In this document: in pieces, positions 1 through 12,384 of the stretch
Layout: every line of letters begins with the position of its first letter
Position numbering within the stretch: the stretch's first letter is position 1
NCBI GenBank assembly: GCA_021613535.1
Contig: CP075494.1
Location: 6,262,001 to 6,326,000, forward strand
Source: Adineta vaga
Taxonomy: Eukaryota; Rotifera
Reading direction: 5' to 3'
DNA: 64,000 nucleotides
Made by a program: the position numbers and the translations under genes
The notes under the pieces: generated by a model
The model's database searches: none
What the model saw: only the letters and a program-made list of their open reading frames with translations
Told to the model about the DNA's origin: nothing

Positions 1-73
1 TTATCTTTATTTGGTCGAATTTTCATTAACAAACATTTGTAATATCTTAAAAAAACAATCGAAATAAACGAAA

Positions 74-139
74 ATGAGATTTCTTATTCTAGTTATTTTT
101 TGCTTGATTTTCTCCGCGATTCAATTGCTGACTAGCTAG
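74..139 (+). other. signal-peptide-like 21-codon ORF (possible exon relic)
   Basis: An ATG in good context (AAAATG) opens a frame of 21 codons, MRFLILVIFC..., which is basic at the start and then strongly hydrophobic. It ends in TAG, and a splice-donor-like GTACG follows about 20 nt later. This looks like the first exon of a secreted peptide gene, but no downstream coding exon was found and the stop lies before the donor. It may be a relic, a micropeptide or chance. Confidence 0.2.
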
Positions 140-2373
140 AGGCATAGAGGTACGTTGTATGCTTGCACTTATCTTTTCTAGCGCGTATGTTTATTCAAAT
201 TAGTCTAGCCAATTTTCCTGTTCATCGAATGAATGCATTTCGTTCTTTCTATGGTAATGGAACAAGTTAAACAAACATTCCGCCTCTCTCTCTCTCTCTC
301 AGCTTCTTTCTGACAACTCCTCCGCCTTAACCAATTCAAGCACGTAAAAAGAAAACGAACGAATAGGAATTGATGTTGTTCTTTTTTGAGATTTCATCAT
401 TGTGAGAAGTGTGGAGCTTTTGTTCATTCAATTTCAAGTTCTTCGCAAACAATTCAGAGAAAAAAAACGAGAATTATGAATGTTGAGAATAGTACATTAC
501 ACTCAAGTTTATAGAAGCACAAACACATAGAAAAAAATGTCCGTGCAATACCCGAGGGTCAATCAACTGTTGCCTTGAATCAACAACCATTAGACTTTAA
601 CCTATAAAAATTGATGTGAGCAACAGTTGGATGAAAAACATGATCATCAATCAGACAGTTGTGTGCCGTTCTCATCAATTCATCAAGAGGGAGAGAGAGA
701 GAGAGAGAAGAAAATGACTTCATTAGAAAATTAACTAAGAAAAACAGAATCTAGTTTGCTTGTCTTCATTTAATATTCATTCGCATTGCTTACATAAGAA
801 ATCAAATTGAAAGTTAGAATGAATGAACAAACATCTCAACTGTTACTTTTTGTTGTCATTTCATTTGCACATTGTTAATCGAAAAGTCAAGTGGATGATG
901 ATGAACAAGAAGATTTTCCTCAATCGGCTGCATATTTTCACATAGATCACTGTCATATACGTCATACCGGATGTCTATTTTTCAATCTATCAATCAATGA
1001 AATCATCAGTTTCTTCCTCTCCAAGCATCATTAATTGTGAATTTCTTGTTAGAAATCTTCTTCGAATGTGAAACAACGTCCATATGGGAATTTGATTAGA
1101 AACTTTCCTTTTATTTTCTTGTTCAGTTATGTTTATCTAGACTTACAGTAGTAAAGAAATGTGCCAAATGAATTGTTTTCTTAACATTAACTACCATATG
1201 TGAATCTTGTCGGTTCAATCAGATGAAATGATCAAGACATATTGGTGATGATGCATACGAATGGTTTAAACTTTCACATTAGAAATAATAAAAAAAGAAA
1301 AATAAGTATTCAATGTTGACTATAAAAAAGTATAGGTTTCTATAAAAAAACAAAAAAAACACATTTTATATTCTCTTTTAACATGTTAAAGAGAGAGAAA
1401 AACAAAGAAGAGAGGCTAGGATAACAAAGTTTAGTATGAGATCTCGTCAATGAATGTGTGTTTATGTTACAAATCTGTATAAATATACGCTTTGATCAAA
1501 AAAAATCTAACCCATTAGGAAAAAAAGAACGATCGCGGGACGATGCAGCAGAATAGAGAAAGTGTAAGATGATGATAGACATAACTAACAATCGTTTTGA
1601 TTCTGGCCATGAATTCTTTTATTTGAAGACAAATTTATCTTTGAAAATGAACAAGTACAATTCATATTGGCAGTTAATTTCTTTTATGGTATATTTCCAT
1701 GCCTTACGGCTAACAAATGAAACCTTTTATCAAAATCAGCATCGACTAGAAAACAGATGAACACCTTGTGATGACGATAGCAATGTGTTTAAACAAATAT
1801 TATTTCAACTCTGTTACTGATCTTAAATGGCCGCGTGACGAACTTCATTCAATACAAATTATATCCGATAGGCAAAATCAAAGTTTGATTAGAAGCGGCG
1901 CCGGAAGAATGGATTATCTACATGTGTCAAAGATCATTTCATAACTGGTAAAAAAAGATTTTCTTTCTTTCATTCTCCTCTCTCTCTCTCTCGCTCGATC
2001 GTCTTCATCACAGTTGGAACCACGCCTTCTTCTTCTGTCTTTCTATCTATCAATCTGATTGATACCATTTAACAATCATCTGTTAAAACAGCATGAAAAT
2101 ATTGAAAACATATTGGAAAAACGAAAACGTATTTATTCTTCTATTCGAATACAGATGTGGATTTCGATTGAAATTGATTTATTAATAAATGATGACGTTC
2201 GTTTGCTCGAATAGAACAGCTACGACTTGTCAAAAGCAGTAACAACAACAACAACATTCTTTTCTCCAGGACGACGAACGATGTAAAAAGAAAGACTTCA
2301 TTTCATTGGTCAAAAATTCTGATTCGTGTAAAGAAGGAAAGAATGTCATCGTAATAATGATTGGCAGGGGAAG

Positions 2374-2381
<8 letters not shown>

Positions 2382-2407
<26 letters not shown>
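2382..2407. repeat. (GA)n microsatellite
   Basis: A GA-dinucleotide tract upstream of the forkhead gene. Similar shorter CT/GA tracts recur across the window (285-300, 684-702, 1978-1993, 50715-50730). Confidence 0.9.
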
Positions 2408-2865
2408 TGAAGAGGGAGAGAAAAAAAACTCTACTGGATTTGTTATTCTTATAACGACGAAAGAAGAAAATTGCTTGATGAGTAAGCATACGCTGGTAGC
2501 AGTCTCTACGTACTTTTTATATTAATTTTGATTATCGGGAAGAACTTTTATTTATTTAACCAAGCAAAGAAAATTCTTCGTGTCCAAGGCTGTCAAAAAA
2601 GGACGAGAAGAGAGAAGAAGAAGAAGAAGAAGAAAGAAAGTAATAAAAACAGTCGATCAAATCGTAATTTCTGTTTATTATTACGAAAAACATACATTCG
2701 TCTATCCCTCCAGTCGATTTTCTTTTTATATGTTATACATCAACTAGTTCCGTATTTGTTTTATTTGGCTCATAGTATCAATGTTATTGTTTTCTTTTTT
2801 CTCTTATTAAAATAATCACTGTGATAAGCAATTAATATTGTAATCATCGAAAAATATAAATATAA

Positions 2866-4338
<1,473 letters not shown>

Positions 4339-5364
4339 AATCGTTTTCTTTTACAATTTTTCTTCTTTTCCTTTCTTTTTATGTAGATAGTGTTTGCGTG
4401 CGTGCGTGTGTGTATTCATGATCTCATCCTTTATTTTCAAAATCTCATCCATTTTCTTGCTTTGTGATTATTGTATTTGTATGTCCGTATGTGTGTATCG
4501 CGATCAACGAGGAAAATATAGACATTTCAGAATAATTCATTTTTTATCTTTCGTACGAAAAGTTTTAAGTATAATCGAACAAAACATGATTTACTAAGAA
4601 GTAGTTAAAAGCTTGTCAACAAGGATCGTTTTAACTCATTTCAATAACAAAAATAAGTTTACATGTAAATCAAGTTTCACTTCAACGACATTTTCATAAA
4701 TATTTTTCAATTAGTAATCTTATTCTTTCTTCCATTATATACAATGCAAGACAGTCTATGAAGAGTCTTGTTGATTTCGAATGTGAATTTATTCACATAG
4801 AAACCAGCTGTTACTTCACCACCCACTCTGAACAGACAGATAAACCTTTTATGGTAAAATAACTCAATACGAAATAAGAAAAGAGAGAGAGAGTGAAGAC
4901 GAACTTAGATTGAATTAACAAATAATTGTTCAAAAAGAAAGAGTTCTCCATCTAGTTAATATACAAAACGTTTTTTAAAAAGAAAACAATAATGATCATC
5001 GGTAACAGCTGGTGATATCAAGGCAAAAAGTGATTTTGATTTTCTTTAGTAATCATTGGAAGTTTTGAATGTGAAATATAACAAAGCACTAGCGAGTAAA
5101 TGATTATCTTTAATTTCACTATGTCACAGTTGCGAATGTTTTTCTTTTCTTCTTTTTTTGACGACTGATTCTTGTCCATTGTGATTTGATCGATTAAACC
5201 TCTTTCTTTTTTTCAATTTTCCAATAACATTGTGTTTTTTCCTCTCACTATCATTATCCTATCTCTTGTCGTTTTCTTTTTTTTTCTTCTTCGTCCAAGA
5301 CTGACAAAAATTGCGTATTAGATTCAAGTTAAAAACGGTTTCGCCAGTCACGTTGCTGTCTTCA
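4339..5364. other. intergenic, foxC 3' flank and ESRP promoter side
   Basis: About 1 kb without a supported gene. It holds a GTGCGTGCGTGTGTGT simple repeat near 4396-4412 and pyrimidine-rich stretches (5140-5300) just upstream of the ESRP start. Short open frames here have AT-driven composition and no recognisable domain. Confidence 0.45.
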
Positions 5365-8300
5365 ATGACGTCGCCATCATCATCATCGTCAATGGGACCA
5401 AATGCGAATACTGAAAAAAAACAATATTTATGTTTATTTCATGCGATTACATCGGGATTATCTGACGACAATCTTGGTTCGGATGAACAAGAAATCATTG
5501 AATTGATTTATTTAATTATCGATAGTGAAGAGAAAAAGGTGAGTTTCTGTTATTACTTTGATAGTTTATGTCAGTTTTGAATTTTCTGTATAGACTTTAG
5601 CTTTATATCGACAATATGTTCGACCATTTTACATTAATGTATTATCGAATGAATGTAAAGAAAGTAATGAAGTTGATGAAACATTAGTATTCTCATCTGA
5701 ATTAAATCTTGATGGAGCTGTGAGAAAAGTAATTGAAATTAATGAATTTTTCGTTTGGAATTTGTTCTTTTTCTAGTTTGATACCTTCTTACATGATAAG
5801 AATTTCCATCCTGATTCAGGAATAGATTTGATATTTGTTTGCGAGAATTGTCTTCATCTACGGCAATGTTTACATCCAGAAAGTGCGAAAAAATCAATAT
5901 CTTTACCTAATTATTACTGGAAATATTTTGATTTAAGACTTGAATTTCAACGGATGTATAAAACTTCTGCATCTTCCAATTTAATTTCCATGTGTGAAAG
6001 TACTTTTGCTAGAAGCAAGGAAAATCTATTTAGACTAATCTTTTCTTTTTTCATCTATAGCATTAAATCTTTCTCCTATATCAGACGATGATTATTGTAT
6101 GCGACATATTAAACTTATGGAAATGATTGTTCATCAAATGTTAAATGATGGTAAAATTATTTCACAAAAATTCAATATTCATGGTGATAGTTTATTCTAG
6201 GACATCATTTTGAAACACCTGAATCTATTATGATCAATTTACAACAAGGATTATGGTAATATACATCTATTGATTAATATTAAACTACGTATTTCTTATT
6301 TGATTAGTTCAATAGAAGATAATATTGAAGAAAGTACCGTTGTTCGTGCACGTGGTTTACCGTGGCAATGCACTGATCAAGATGTAGCGAAATTTTTTCG
6401 TGGCCTTGATATTGAAAAGTAAGATTAAAAATCAATGTTCGTATTAAACTGATTGATATGACTTTTACTTAGAGGTGGTGTTGCTTTATGTCTTAGTAGT
6501 CAAGGACGTCGTAATGGTGAAGCCTTAGTTCGTTTTACTACTATTGAACATCGAGAATTTGCATTACGACGACATAAACATCATATTGGACATCGTTATA
6601 TTGAAGTTTATAAAGCATCTGGACGTGATTTTCTGAATATAGCAGGAGGTAATAAAAAAAAGAGAGATAAATTATCTTTAATTTCTTTTTTCGATCAATG
6701 ATCTTTCTTTATACTTTAAACTTCCGGTCGGTTGTCTTTCGTTTTCTCTGAGTAAAGGTCATTGATCATTAACGACTGACAACATTTCGAATGTGGTAGG
6801 TTATGCAAATATAGCTAAGAAGAAGAAAAAAAATTGACCGAATAACGAACTCTATTTATTCAAGGATTAAAAAGATTCACTTGTGAACAATAAGGAAAGT
6901 GAACGCAAGCATGAGTAAATCATCTCATCATTATTAAATTGTCTTGTATCAGTCTCGCGTCTCGATAAACTCAGACATTGATAATGAAGAATTTTTCTCG
7001 AAAAGAAAAAAAAATGCGTCATATTGAAAGAAATCGAAACTAATCTCTTCTGTTTTGTTGAAGGTAAATAATTAAAAATCTTTGCAATGTATACGCGCGC
7101 GTCCTTTTGTCATCATTATCATCATCACAAATAAAAGAACAAGAAGAAAAAAAAACGAATCGAGAGATTGAGAAGACAATAATTCGATCGGTTCTTTTTT
7201 TTGTGTCAAATTTGCTTGCCTTCATGTATGTGTGTTCAAGCTTCTAAGTTGTCTGTCAACGAAAGTTTAGCGTTCTTACTAATATTGTTGATACTTGTCA
7301 AACGTGTTAAATATTTTACTATTCTTTTTTTTCTTCTTTAAAATCGAAGAAAGCAGTAGTCAATCATTGACGAAATAAAACGTCGTTTTTTTTTCTCTCT
7401 CGTTTTCGCTTGCATTTCGAAAATCATTTACATAAACACATAAACATACATTATAGAGATTTAAAAATGTGTTCAATGTAAAAAAAAAAAACTTCTATCC
7501 ATGGGCAATACCAAAGGTGTATCTTATAATGGCAATTTGTATTATCATTATTTAAATTATTTAAAAAGTTTGTATATTAACATCTTGAAATAATTTTACT
7601 TCTGTTCTCGTTTCTTTTCTTTTCGCAAATCTGTTTTCAATTAGTAGTAGATAGATAGAGTGTCACTTTTCTTTGACATTCGTAATATCTTTTAAGCTCC
7701 TACGATTTCGAAGAAGTAAAGCTTTGAAGAATAGTAATAGATATCTTTTCTTCTCAATCAGATGTATCGACTCGGTAAGCATTGCAATAGAATTTTCCAT
7801 GCAGGGATTTTGTGCACTTGCATTTGAAGAATTATTTCAATGTTCGTTTTTTCTGCTTACAGGATCGAATTCAGAAGCTCAAGCTTTTCTACAACGTGAT
7901 GGTCAAGTAATTATTCGTATGCGTGGTTTACCATTTGATGCAACGGCAAAAGATGTGGTAAGTTTGAAATAACGAATTGATGCGAAAAGAAAAAATTTGT
8001 TTGATTAAGATCGAATTTTTTACTCGTGGTGATATACCAACTCATGTTGTTGACGGTGAAGATGGTGTTTTATTTGTTCACTATCCCGATGGACGAAGTA
8101 CAGGTGATGCTTTTGTTATGGTGAAAACAGAAAATGAAGCATCACAAGCATTACTTAAACATAAGGAAACGATGGGAGTACGATATATTGAATTATTTCG
8201 AAGTACAACAGCTGAAGTTCAACAAGTTCGTTATTAGAATGAGATTTTCCGTGAGATAAATTTCATTGTATATGAATAGGTTTTTCGACGAAGTCAAGAT

Positions 8301-9250
8301 CCAAAAAATTTTCAAACATCATTGAAAGACATTCCATTTGCACCATTACCAATTCTACCGCCAGAAATGTTAACAACGGGAAATAAAAGAGATTGTATTC
8401 GAGTTCGAAATCTGCCAATTGAATGTGGTATTGAACAAATTTTAGAATTTCTTGGTATTCATTCACAACATATTGTATGAAACTTCTTCTTTTTTTTTCT
8501 TCTCTATCGAAACGAAATTCATCTCTTCTAGGTTGCACAAGGTGTTCATATGGTTTATAATGCACATGTATGTTTATATAATCATGATGAAATAAATGAA
8601 TAATTGTATTTTCTTTTTCAAAGGGTCAACCATCAGGTGAAGCATTCATTCAAATGGATTCAGAAGGTTCATCATTCAATGCAGCTTCACATAAAAACAA
8701 TAAATATATGTTTTTTAATGGTAAAAAACGATATCTTGAAGTTCTTCAATGTTCAGGTGAAGATATGAATCATATTTTACTTGGTCTTGTTCCATCAAAT
8801 TTAATTCCAACGAATATTCAACGGCCAAATATCTATTCATCTCATCGTGGTAATGAAAAATCAATTCATTGATTCATATGCATCAGATTTTAATCTCTAT
8901 TTTAGCTGCACCACTTGTACCCATTTCAACATTACCACAACAAATGCTTCCACCCACAATGCCAATTTCCTTATCTCAACCATCAGGAATTCCAAATATT
9001 CCACTTACATCTGTACATCCTAATAATTCATCCGCAGCAACTATGAATGGATTACATCCGAATGCTACTTATTATCCTATGCAAGTTTTCTATTATCCAG
9101 CACCATCAATATCTCCACCAATTTATCTACAAACTGGACAAATGCATCCAGCACCAATGACCCTTGTTTTACGAGGTGAGTCATTCCTTCAATATAAATC
9201 TTTTTTTCAATGTATGCTTTTTTTTCGTAGGAGAAACCGGTCAATACTAG
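5365..9250 (+). CDS. ESRP: epithelial splicing regulatory protein (ESRP/fusilli-like)
   Basis: An RNA-binding splicing regulator of about 670 aa in 14 exons. The N-terminal part (HAITSGL...LGSDEQEI, then [10 protein letters not shown] and YFDLRLEF) matches the DnaQ-like N-terminal region of ESRP. Three RRMs follow: RRM1 near 6330-6648 with [14 protein letters not shown] and [13 protein letters not shown]2 near 7900-8225 with [14 protein letters not shown] and [15 protein letters not shown], and RRM3 near 8380-8760. The start was set at the ATG at 5365; the open frame begins earlier only with TTG. Last exon 9231-9250 gives the ending GETGQY. One intron (6649-7862) is about 20 times longer than the rest. 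The exon 3 donor near 5990-6000 has two in-frame choices. ESRPs control alternative splicing in animal epithelia. Confidence 0.93.
6649..7862 (+). other. outsized ESRP intron (1.2 kb)
   Basis: This intron lies between the RRM1 and RRM2 coding exons, with donor GTAATA and acceptor TTACAG; the phase-1 join restores Gly-Gly-Ser. All other introns of the gene are about 45-75 nt. The content is AT-rich with poly-A/T runs and a 60-aa antisense frame without domain character. It could hold regulatory elements or an undetected alternative exon; no gene was recognised. Confidence 0.7.
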
Positions 9251-9805
9251 TGCATATAATACATCTTTTCTCTAAAGTTGTCTTTCGTTTTGTTCCGACA
9301 ATGCAGTGAATATCTTCTGTTTCTCTCAATGCAATTTAACGTGTAATTACTTAGTTTAAAAACGCATACATACACAAAAGAATGCCATATACTTCTTGAA
9401 CTAAATCAGCAGTGATTGCAATTTTGTTTATTCTGTTTTTTTTTCTGTACTCATGTTTACTGCTATTATTGTATCTTCTATTTTACATTCTTTAAATTAT
9501 TCATAATATGTTTTTTTTGTCATTTTTATTCGTATTAAATCTTAATACTTCTTTTGTGAAACTGATTTCAATAGCATTGAAAATCTATTGTATATGACTG
9601 GTAATTATAGTTAAAGTACCGATGTGATTGACGTCATTGAGTACTGGATGTTTGAATCATTGTCTTGCTCATCTTTTCATCGAACGAATCAATAGGCGAT
9701 AATGAATGATGATTTACAAAACAGCTGTGACCATCGGTGAATAAATAGTATTGTTATATGACATTTTTTCTATCATTCTTTTCTTACACTGCGCAAATCT
9801 TTCAA
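9251..9805. other. intergenic, ESRP 3' flank
   Basis: About 550 bp of T-rich sequence between the ESRP stop and the small EF-hand gene. AATAAA-like sequences occur, but no gene, RNA or repeat was recognised. Confidence 0.5.
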
Positions 9806-10163
9806 ATGGCTGCATCGAACAGTAAGTTTTACGTTTGCTCTTAACGTAAATTGTTAAATATGTCTATTAGATAAATCAAGTAATCCCAAGGAAGATTTAA
9901 CGAAAGAATTTCGATTGTTTGATAAAAACAATGATGGATTTATCGACAAAACAGAATTGAAAGCAGTTTTACAGAAGATTTTACCGAAATTTCAATTATC
10001 GGATGATGAAATCAAACGAATGATTTCCAACATCGATACGAATAAGGATGGTAGAATCGATTATAAAGGTAAATAAACCATTTTACTGCCTCTTAATTGT
10101 TCCAATCTGAATTATTTAATAGAATTTATGGAATCAATTTATCCACAACTATCATCAATGTAA
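9806..10163 (+). CDS. small two-EF-hand calcium-binding protein (calmodulin-like)
   Basis: A three-exon gene (9806-9821, 9871-10068, 10123-10163) encoding 84 aa, found by splice-site reading because no exon is long. Two consecutive EF-hands are clear: loop 1 DKNNDGFIDKTE and loop 2 DTNKDGRIDYKE, each with Asp/Asn at positions 1, 3 and 5, Gly at 6 and Glu at 12, so both should bind calcium. The protein is half a calmodulin in size, like single-lobe calmodulin-like or polcalcin-sized proteins. No signal peptide or myristoylation motif is present (it begins MAASNN). Partner and role are unknown. Confidence 0.88.
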
Positions 10164-10719
10164 CACATCTGTCTTATTCAGAAATATATTCCAATGAAAT
10201 AGAAACGAACAATTTTACAATATTAGTTGAATTGTTATCTATTCTTATTAAGGTTTTCTTCGAATAAATTTCTTTTCTCATAAACAAGAATATCACCTTT
10301 TTTTAAAAATTATAGTGTAATGAATGTGAAAAGACTCCTAGTCATAATATTCGTACGCATGTTATTTTAAACCAATACTTACATTGCAATTTAACTATAA
10401 CCCATCTCAGCAGATCATGGTGGTTGAATTCTTCGAAACTGCGAGAAAAATCTCGAACGTATAGAAACAAATCATGATTCATCTTTACTTTCTTTTCTTG
10501 CGAACAAAACTATTCTGTATTGTTATATTCATATTTTGTTCATTTATTTCACTAATCAGTAACAAAAGAAAAGAGATATAATTTCCTCTAACTATTTTGA
10601 TAAAATTTCTGCAATCATGATCAGAAAGAGATAGAGATACAGCTATATTTCCGAAGTCTTGAGGTTGTTTATTAAATCAACAAGAAAAGAAATACACTAA
10701 TTTTTTAGATAGTTGTCAA
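10164..10719. other. intergenic, EF-hand gene 3' flank
   Basis: About 550 bp with no supported gene; AT-rich. It ends where the left arm of the inverted duplication begins. Confidence 0.45.
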
Positions 10720-10791
10720 GTGTTTGATTTCTCGATTATATTTTTATAGATAAAAGCAAAAGTCAATTTAGTTTGCTTCACACGATGATTA

Positions 10792-11001
10792 TCAAGGCGA
10801 TGGAGCTGCTAAAAGTGGTGCACAAATCGTTGCACATCCTGCTAAAGTTAATCCAACACTTAGCACAAAGGTACCAACTCCGCATATCGATTCACATGCT
10901 CGGATACAGGTAGCATACGCTTCTGGTCCCGCATGTGTTGGCATAATAGAACCAAGTAAAAGAATCAGGATTAGATTACGAACGACGAAAGTGTTTTCCA
11001 T
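10792..11001 (-). CDS. small secreted cysteine-rich peptide, copy A
   Basis: A single-exon 69-aa protein. Residues 1-24 form a signal peptide (basic-hydrophobic core LILILLLG, then THAG as likely cleavage site). The mature part of about 45 aa has a CxxxCxxxC cluster, a second CxxxC before a conserved PLL, and a Pro/Ala tail. It is the inverted partner of the plus-strand copy at 11730. The signal peptide is almost identical between copies while the mature region differs, and this copy lacks two of the seven cysteines seen in the other. The family is not recognised by name. Plausible roles are an extracellular defence or cuticle peptide, but nothing in the sequence proves either. Confidence 0.75.
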   Translation of the reverse strand: MENTFVVRNLILILLLGSIMPTHAGPEAYATCIRACESICGVGTFVLSVGLTLAGCATICAPLLAAPSP

Positions 11002-11105
11002 TGAATTCTATTTGTTGAGAAAGAAGATAGATATTGAATCGAAAATATTCCTTCGATGCCTTACCGTATTGTTTTGAAGGATGGGTTGTGTTGTCGTCGA
11101 AAGAT

Positions 11106-11629
11106 TTAGTAAAGTTGAGCAGAAGAAAAGTCGATTATATTTATACTAGATCGTGAATCGCAAGGAATTTTCCGCTGCTAAATGTGATCATTGAAATAAT
11201 ATACGAGAGAAGTGACGCCGTATGAACGGATGACGTAATTTTTCTGGTTTGTTGTTTCCATAATCGCATTTAGAAGCAGAAAATCTCTTCTACGGTTGGT
11301 AAATTCCAACTAACCTACCCAGGTTCATATGATATTCAGGTATAGATATGTAAGCAAATAAATGAAATATATATTCGCTTATGGTATTTTCCTTCTTTTC
11401 TTTCATTCTATGCATGACGTTTTCTTTGTTTCCTTCGTTCTATACATATGATGTATTACCTCGATTCTTTTCTGATCACTCTGATGGACCTATATTTGAA
11501 CACTCATTGATGCAAGGGAAGAAACTTATAACATCTAGGTTTTTTCCCCTTCAAACTGTTACCTATATATATGTTCACAATCTCTTGAAAATAAACAGTG
11601 AAAAATATCTAACTATAAAAATTGACTTT
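11106..11629. promoter_or_regulatory. spacer between divergent peptide genes (shared upstream region)
   Basis: This non-duplicated central segment separates the two outward-facing peptide genes. TATA-like motifs sit just inside each end (near 11140 for the minus gene and near 11610 for the plus gene). A long plus-strand frame from 11381 reads through here and into the wrong frame of the peptide gene, and is judged spurious. Confidence 0.5.
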
Positions 11630-11729
11630 TTCAACAACGACACAACCCACCTTTCAAAACAATACGGTAAGGCATTGAAGAAATATTTTCGATTCGATAT
11701 CTATTTTCTTTCTCAACATATAGAATTCA

Positions 11730-11939
11730 ATGGAAAACACTTTCATTGTCCGCAATCTAATCCTCATTCTTTTACTTGGATCTATCGTACCAACACAAGC
11801 AGGACCAACTGCCTATGCATCATGTATTGCAGCATGTTATTCAGCATGTGCTGCTGGAACTTTATGCTATGGAGTGGCATTATGTGCAGTAGGATGTGGA
11901 ACCATATGCGCTCCGTTGCTGCCAACTCCTACACCTTGA
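11730..11939 (+). CDS. small secreted cysteine-rich peptide, copy B
   Basis: A single-exon 69-aa protein and the inverted duplicate of the minus-strand gene at 10792. Signal peptide residues 1-24 end in TQAG. The mature peptide starts GPTAYASC and contains seven cysteines (CxxxCxxxC, then LCYG, LCAV, GCGT, IC), ending PLLPTPTP. The two additional cysteines relative to copy A could allow a different disulfide pattern. Upstream leader and 3' UTR are conserved with copy A, so both are probably co-expressed. The overlapping 195-aa frame that starts at 11381 is a shadow in another frame. Confidence 0.78.
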   Translation: MENTFIVRNLILILLLGSIVPTQAGPTAYASCIAACYSACAAGTLCYGVALCAVGCGTICAPLLPTPTP

Positions 11940-12010
11940 TGATCATTGTGCGAATCCAACTAAATTGATTGCTGCTCTTATGTATAAAAATATAATCAAG
12001 AAACCAAACA

Positions 12011-12384
12011 GATAACTCCTACGTGGAATTAAACTATCTCTTTTCTCGTTTTCACTATTGATTATTTTATTCAATAAACTATTCGGCGTAGTACATTTTT
12101 GTTTTCATATTTGTAAATTACAAATGATAAAGATTGTTTTTATTTGAAACAAGACACACTAAAAGAGATGCAAGTCCACGTCGAACGAATCTTTGTTAGT
12201 ACTCTTCTATTCGTCTCATGTTGCAAAGTTAAAATTAAATATCTTAAGTTTGATAAGAAATGTTTTACTTTTATTAAATACAAAAAAAAAAGAGAATGTG
12301 TTTTTTAGAATGAATTACAATCAATATCAAGAATTTCATTCATAAATGAGAACGTACCTTTTCTATCTGTCATTTTTTTTTCAT
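12011..12384. other. convergent 3' flanks (peptide copy B and CSN1)
   Basis: About 370 bp between a plus-strand and a minus-strand stop codon. AATAAA motifs occur near 12072, probably for the peptide gene. Nothing else was seen. Confidence 0.45.

Larger units (their letters stand above)
1..2865. other. gene-poor region upstream of foxC
   Basis: I see no convincing multi-exon gene here. The stretch is AT-rich with simple CT/AG tracts (about 285-300, 684-702, 1978-1993 and 2382-2407) and a polypurine run near 2600-2640. Its position directly 5' of a developmental forkhead gene fits a promoter and enhancer field, but that is inference. The open frame at 2528-2815 is a low-complexity Lys/Arg and Phe/Leu translation, most likely 5' UTR or chance. 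A 21-codon signal-peptide-like stub at 74-139 is listed separately. Confidence 0.5.
10720..12010. repeat. head-to-head inverted duplication carrying two small peptide genes
   Basis: The reverse complement of about 10720-11105 matches about 11630-12010. The match covers 5' leader, coding region and 3' UTR (for example ATAAAAATATAATC beyond both stops, and CAAAACAATACGGTAAGGCAT upstream of both starts). Identity looks roughly 85-90% in the leader by eye and is lower in the mature-peptide codons. The two arms are separated by a spacer of about 520 bp with no similarity, so the two genes fire outward from a shared central region. Each arm has a TATA-like element (TATAAATATA and CTATAAAAATT) on the transcribed strand. 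This is a palindromic gene duplication rather than a transposon: no terminal repeats or transposase were seen. Confidence 0.85.

Noticed and set aside
2528-2815. 95-codon ORF just upstream of foxC
   Set aside because: Lys-rich then Phe/Leu-rich low-complexity translation; more likely 5' UTR or chance.
11381-11968. Long plus-strand ORF (195 codons)
   Set aside because: It runs through the peptide-gene leader and overlaps copy B in another frame. The duplicated arm does not keep this frame open, so it is a shadow.
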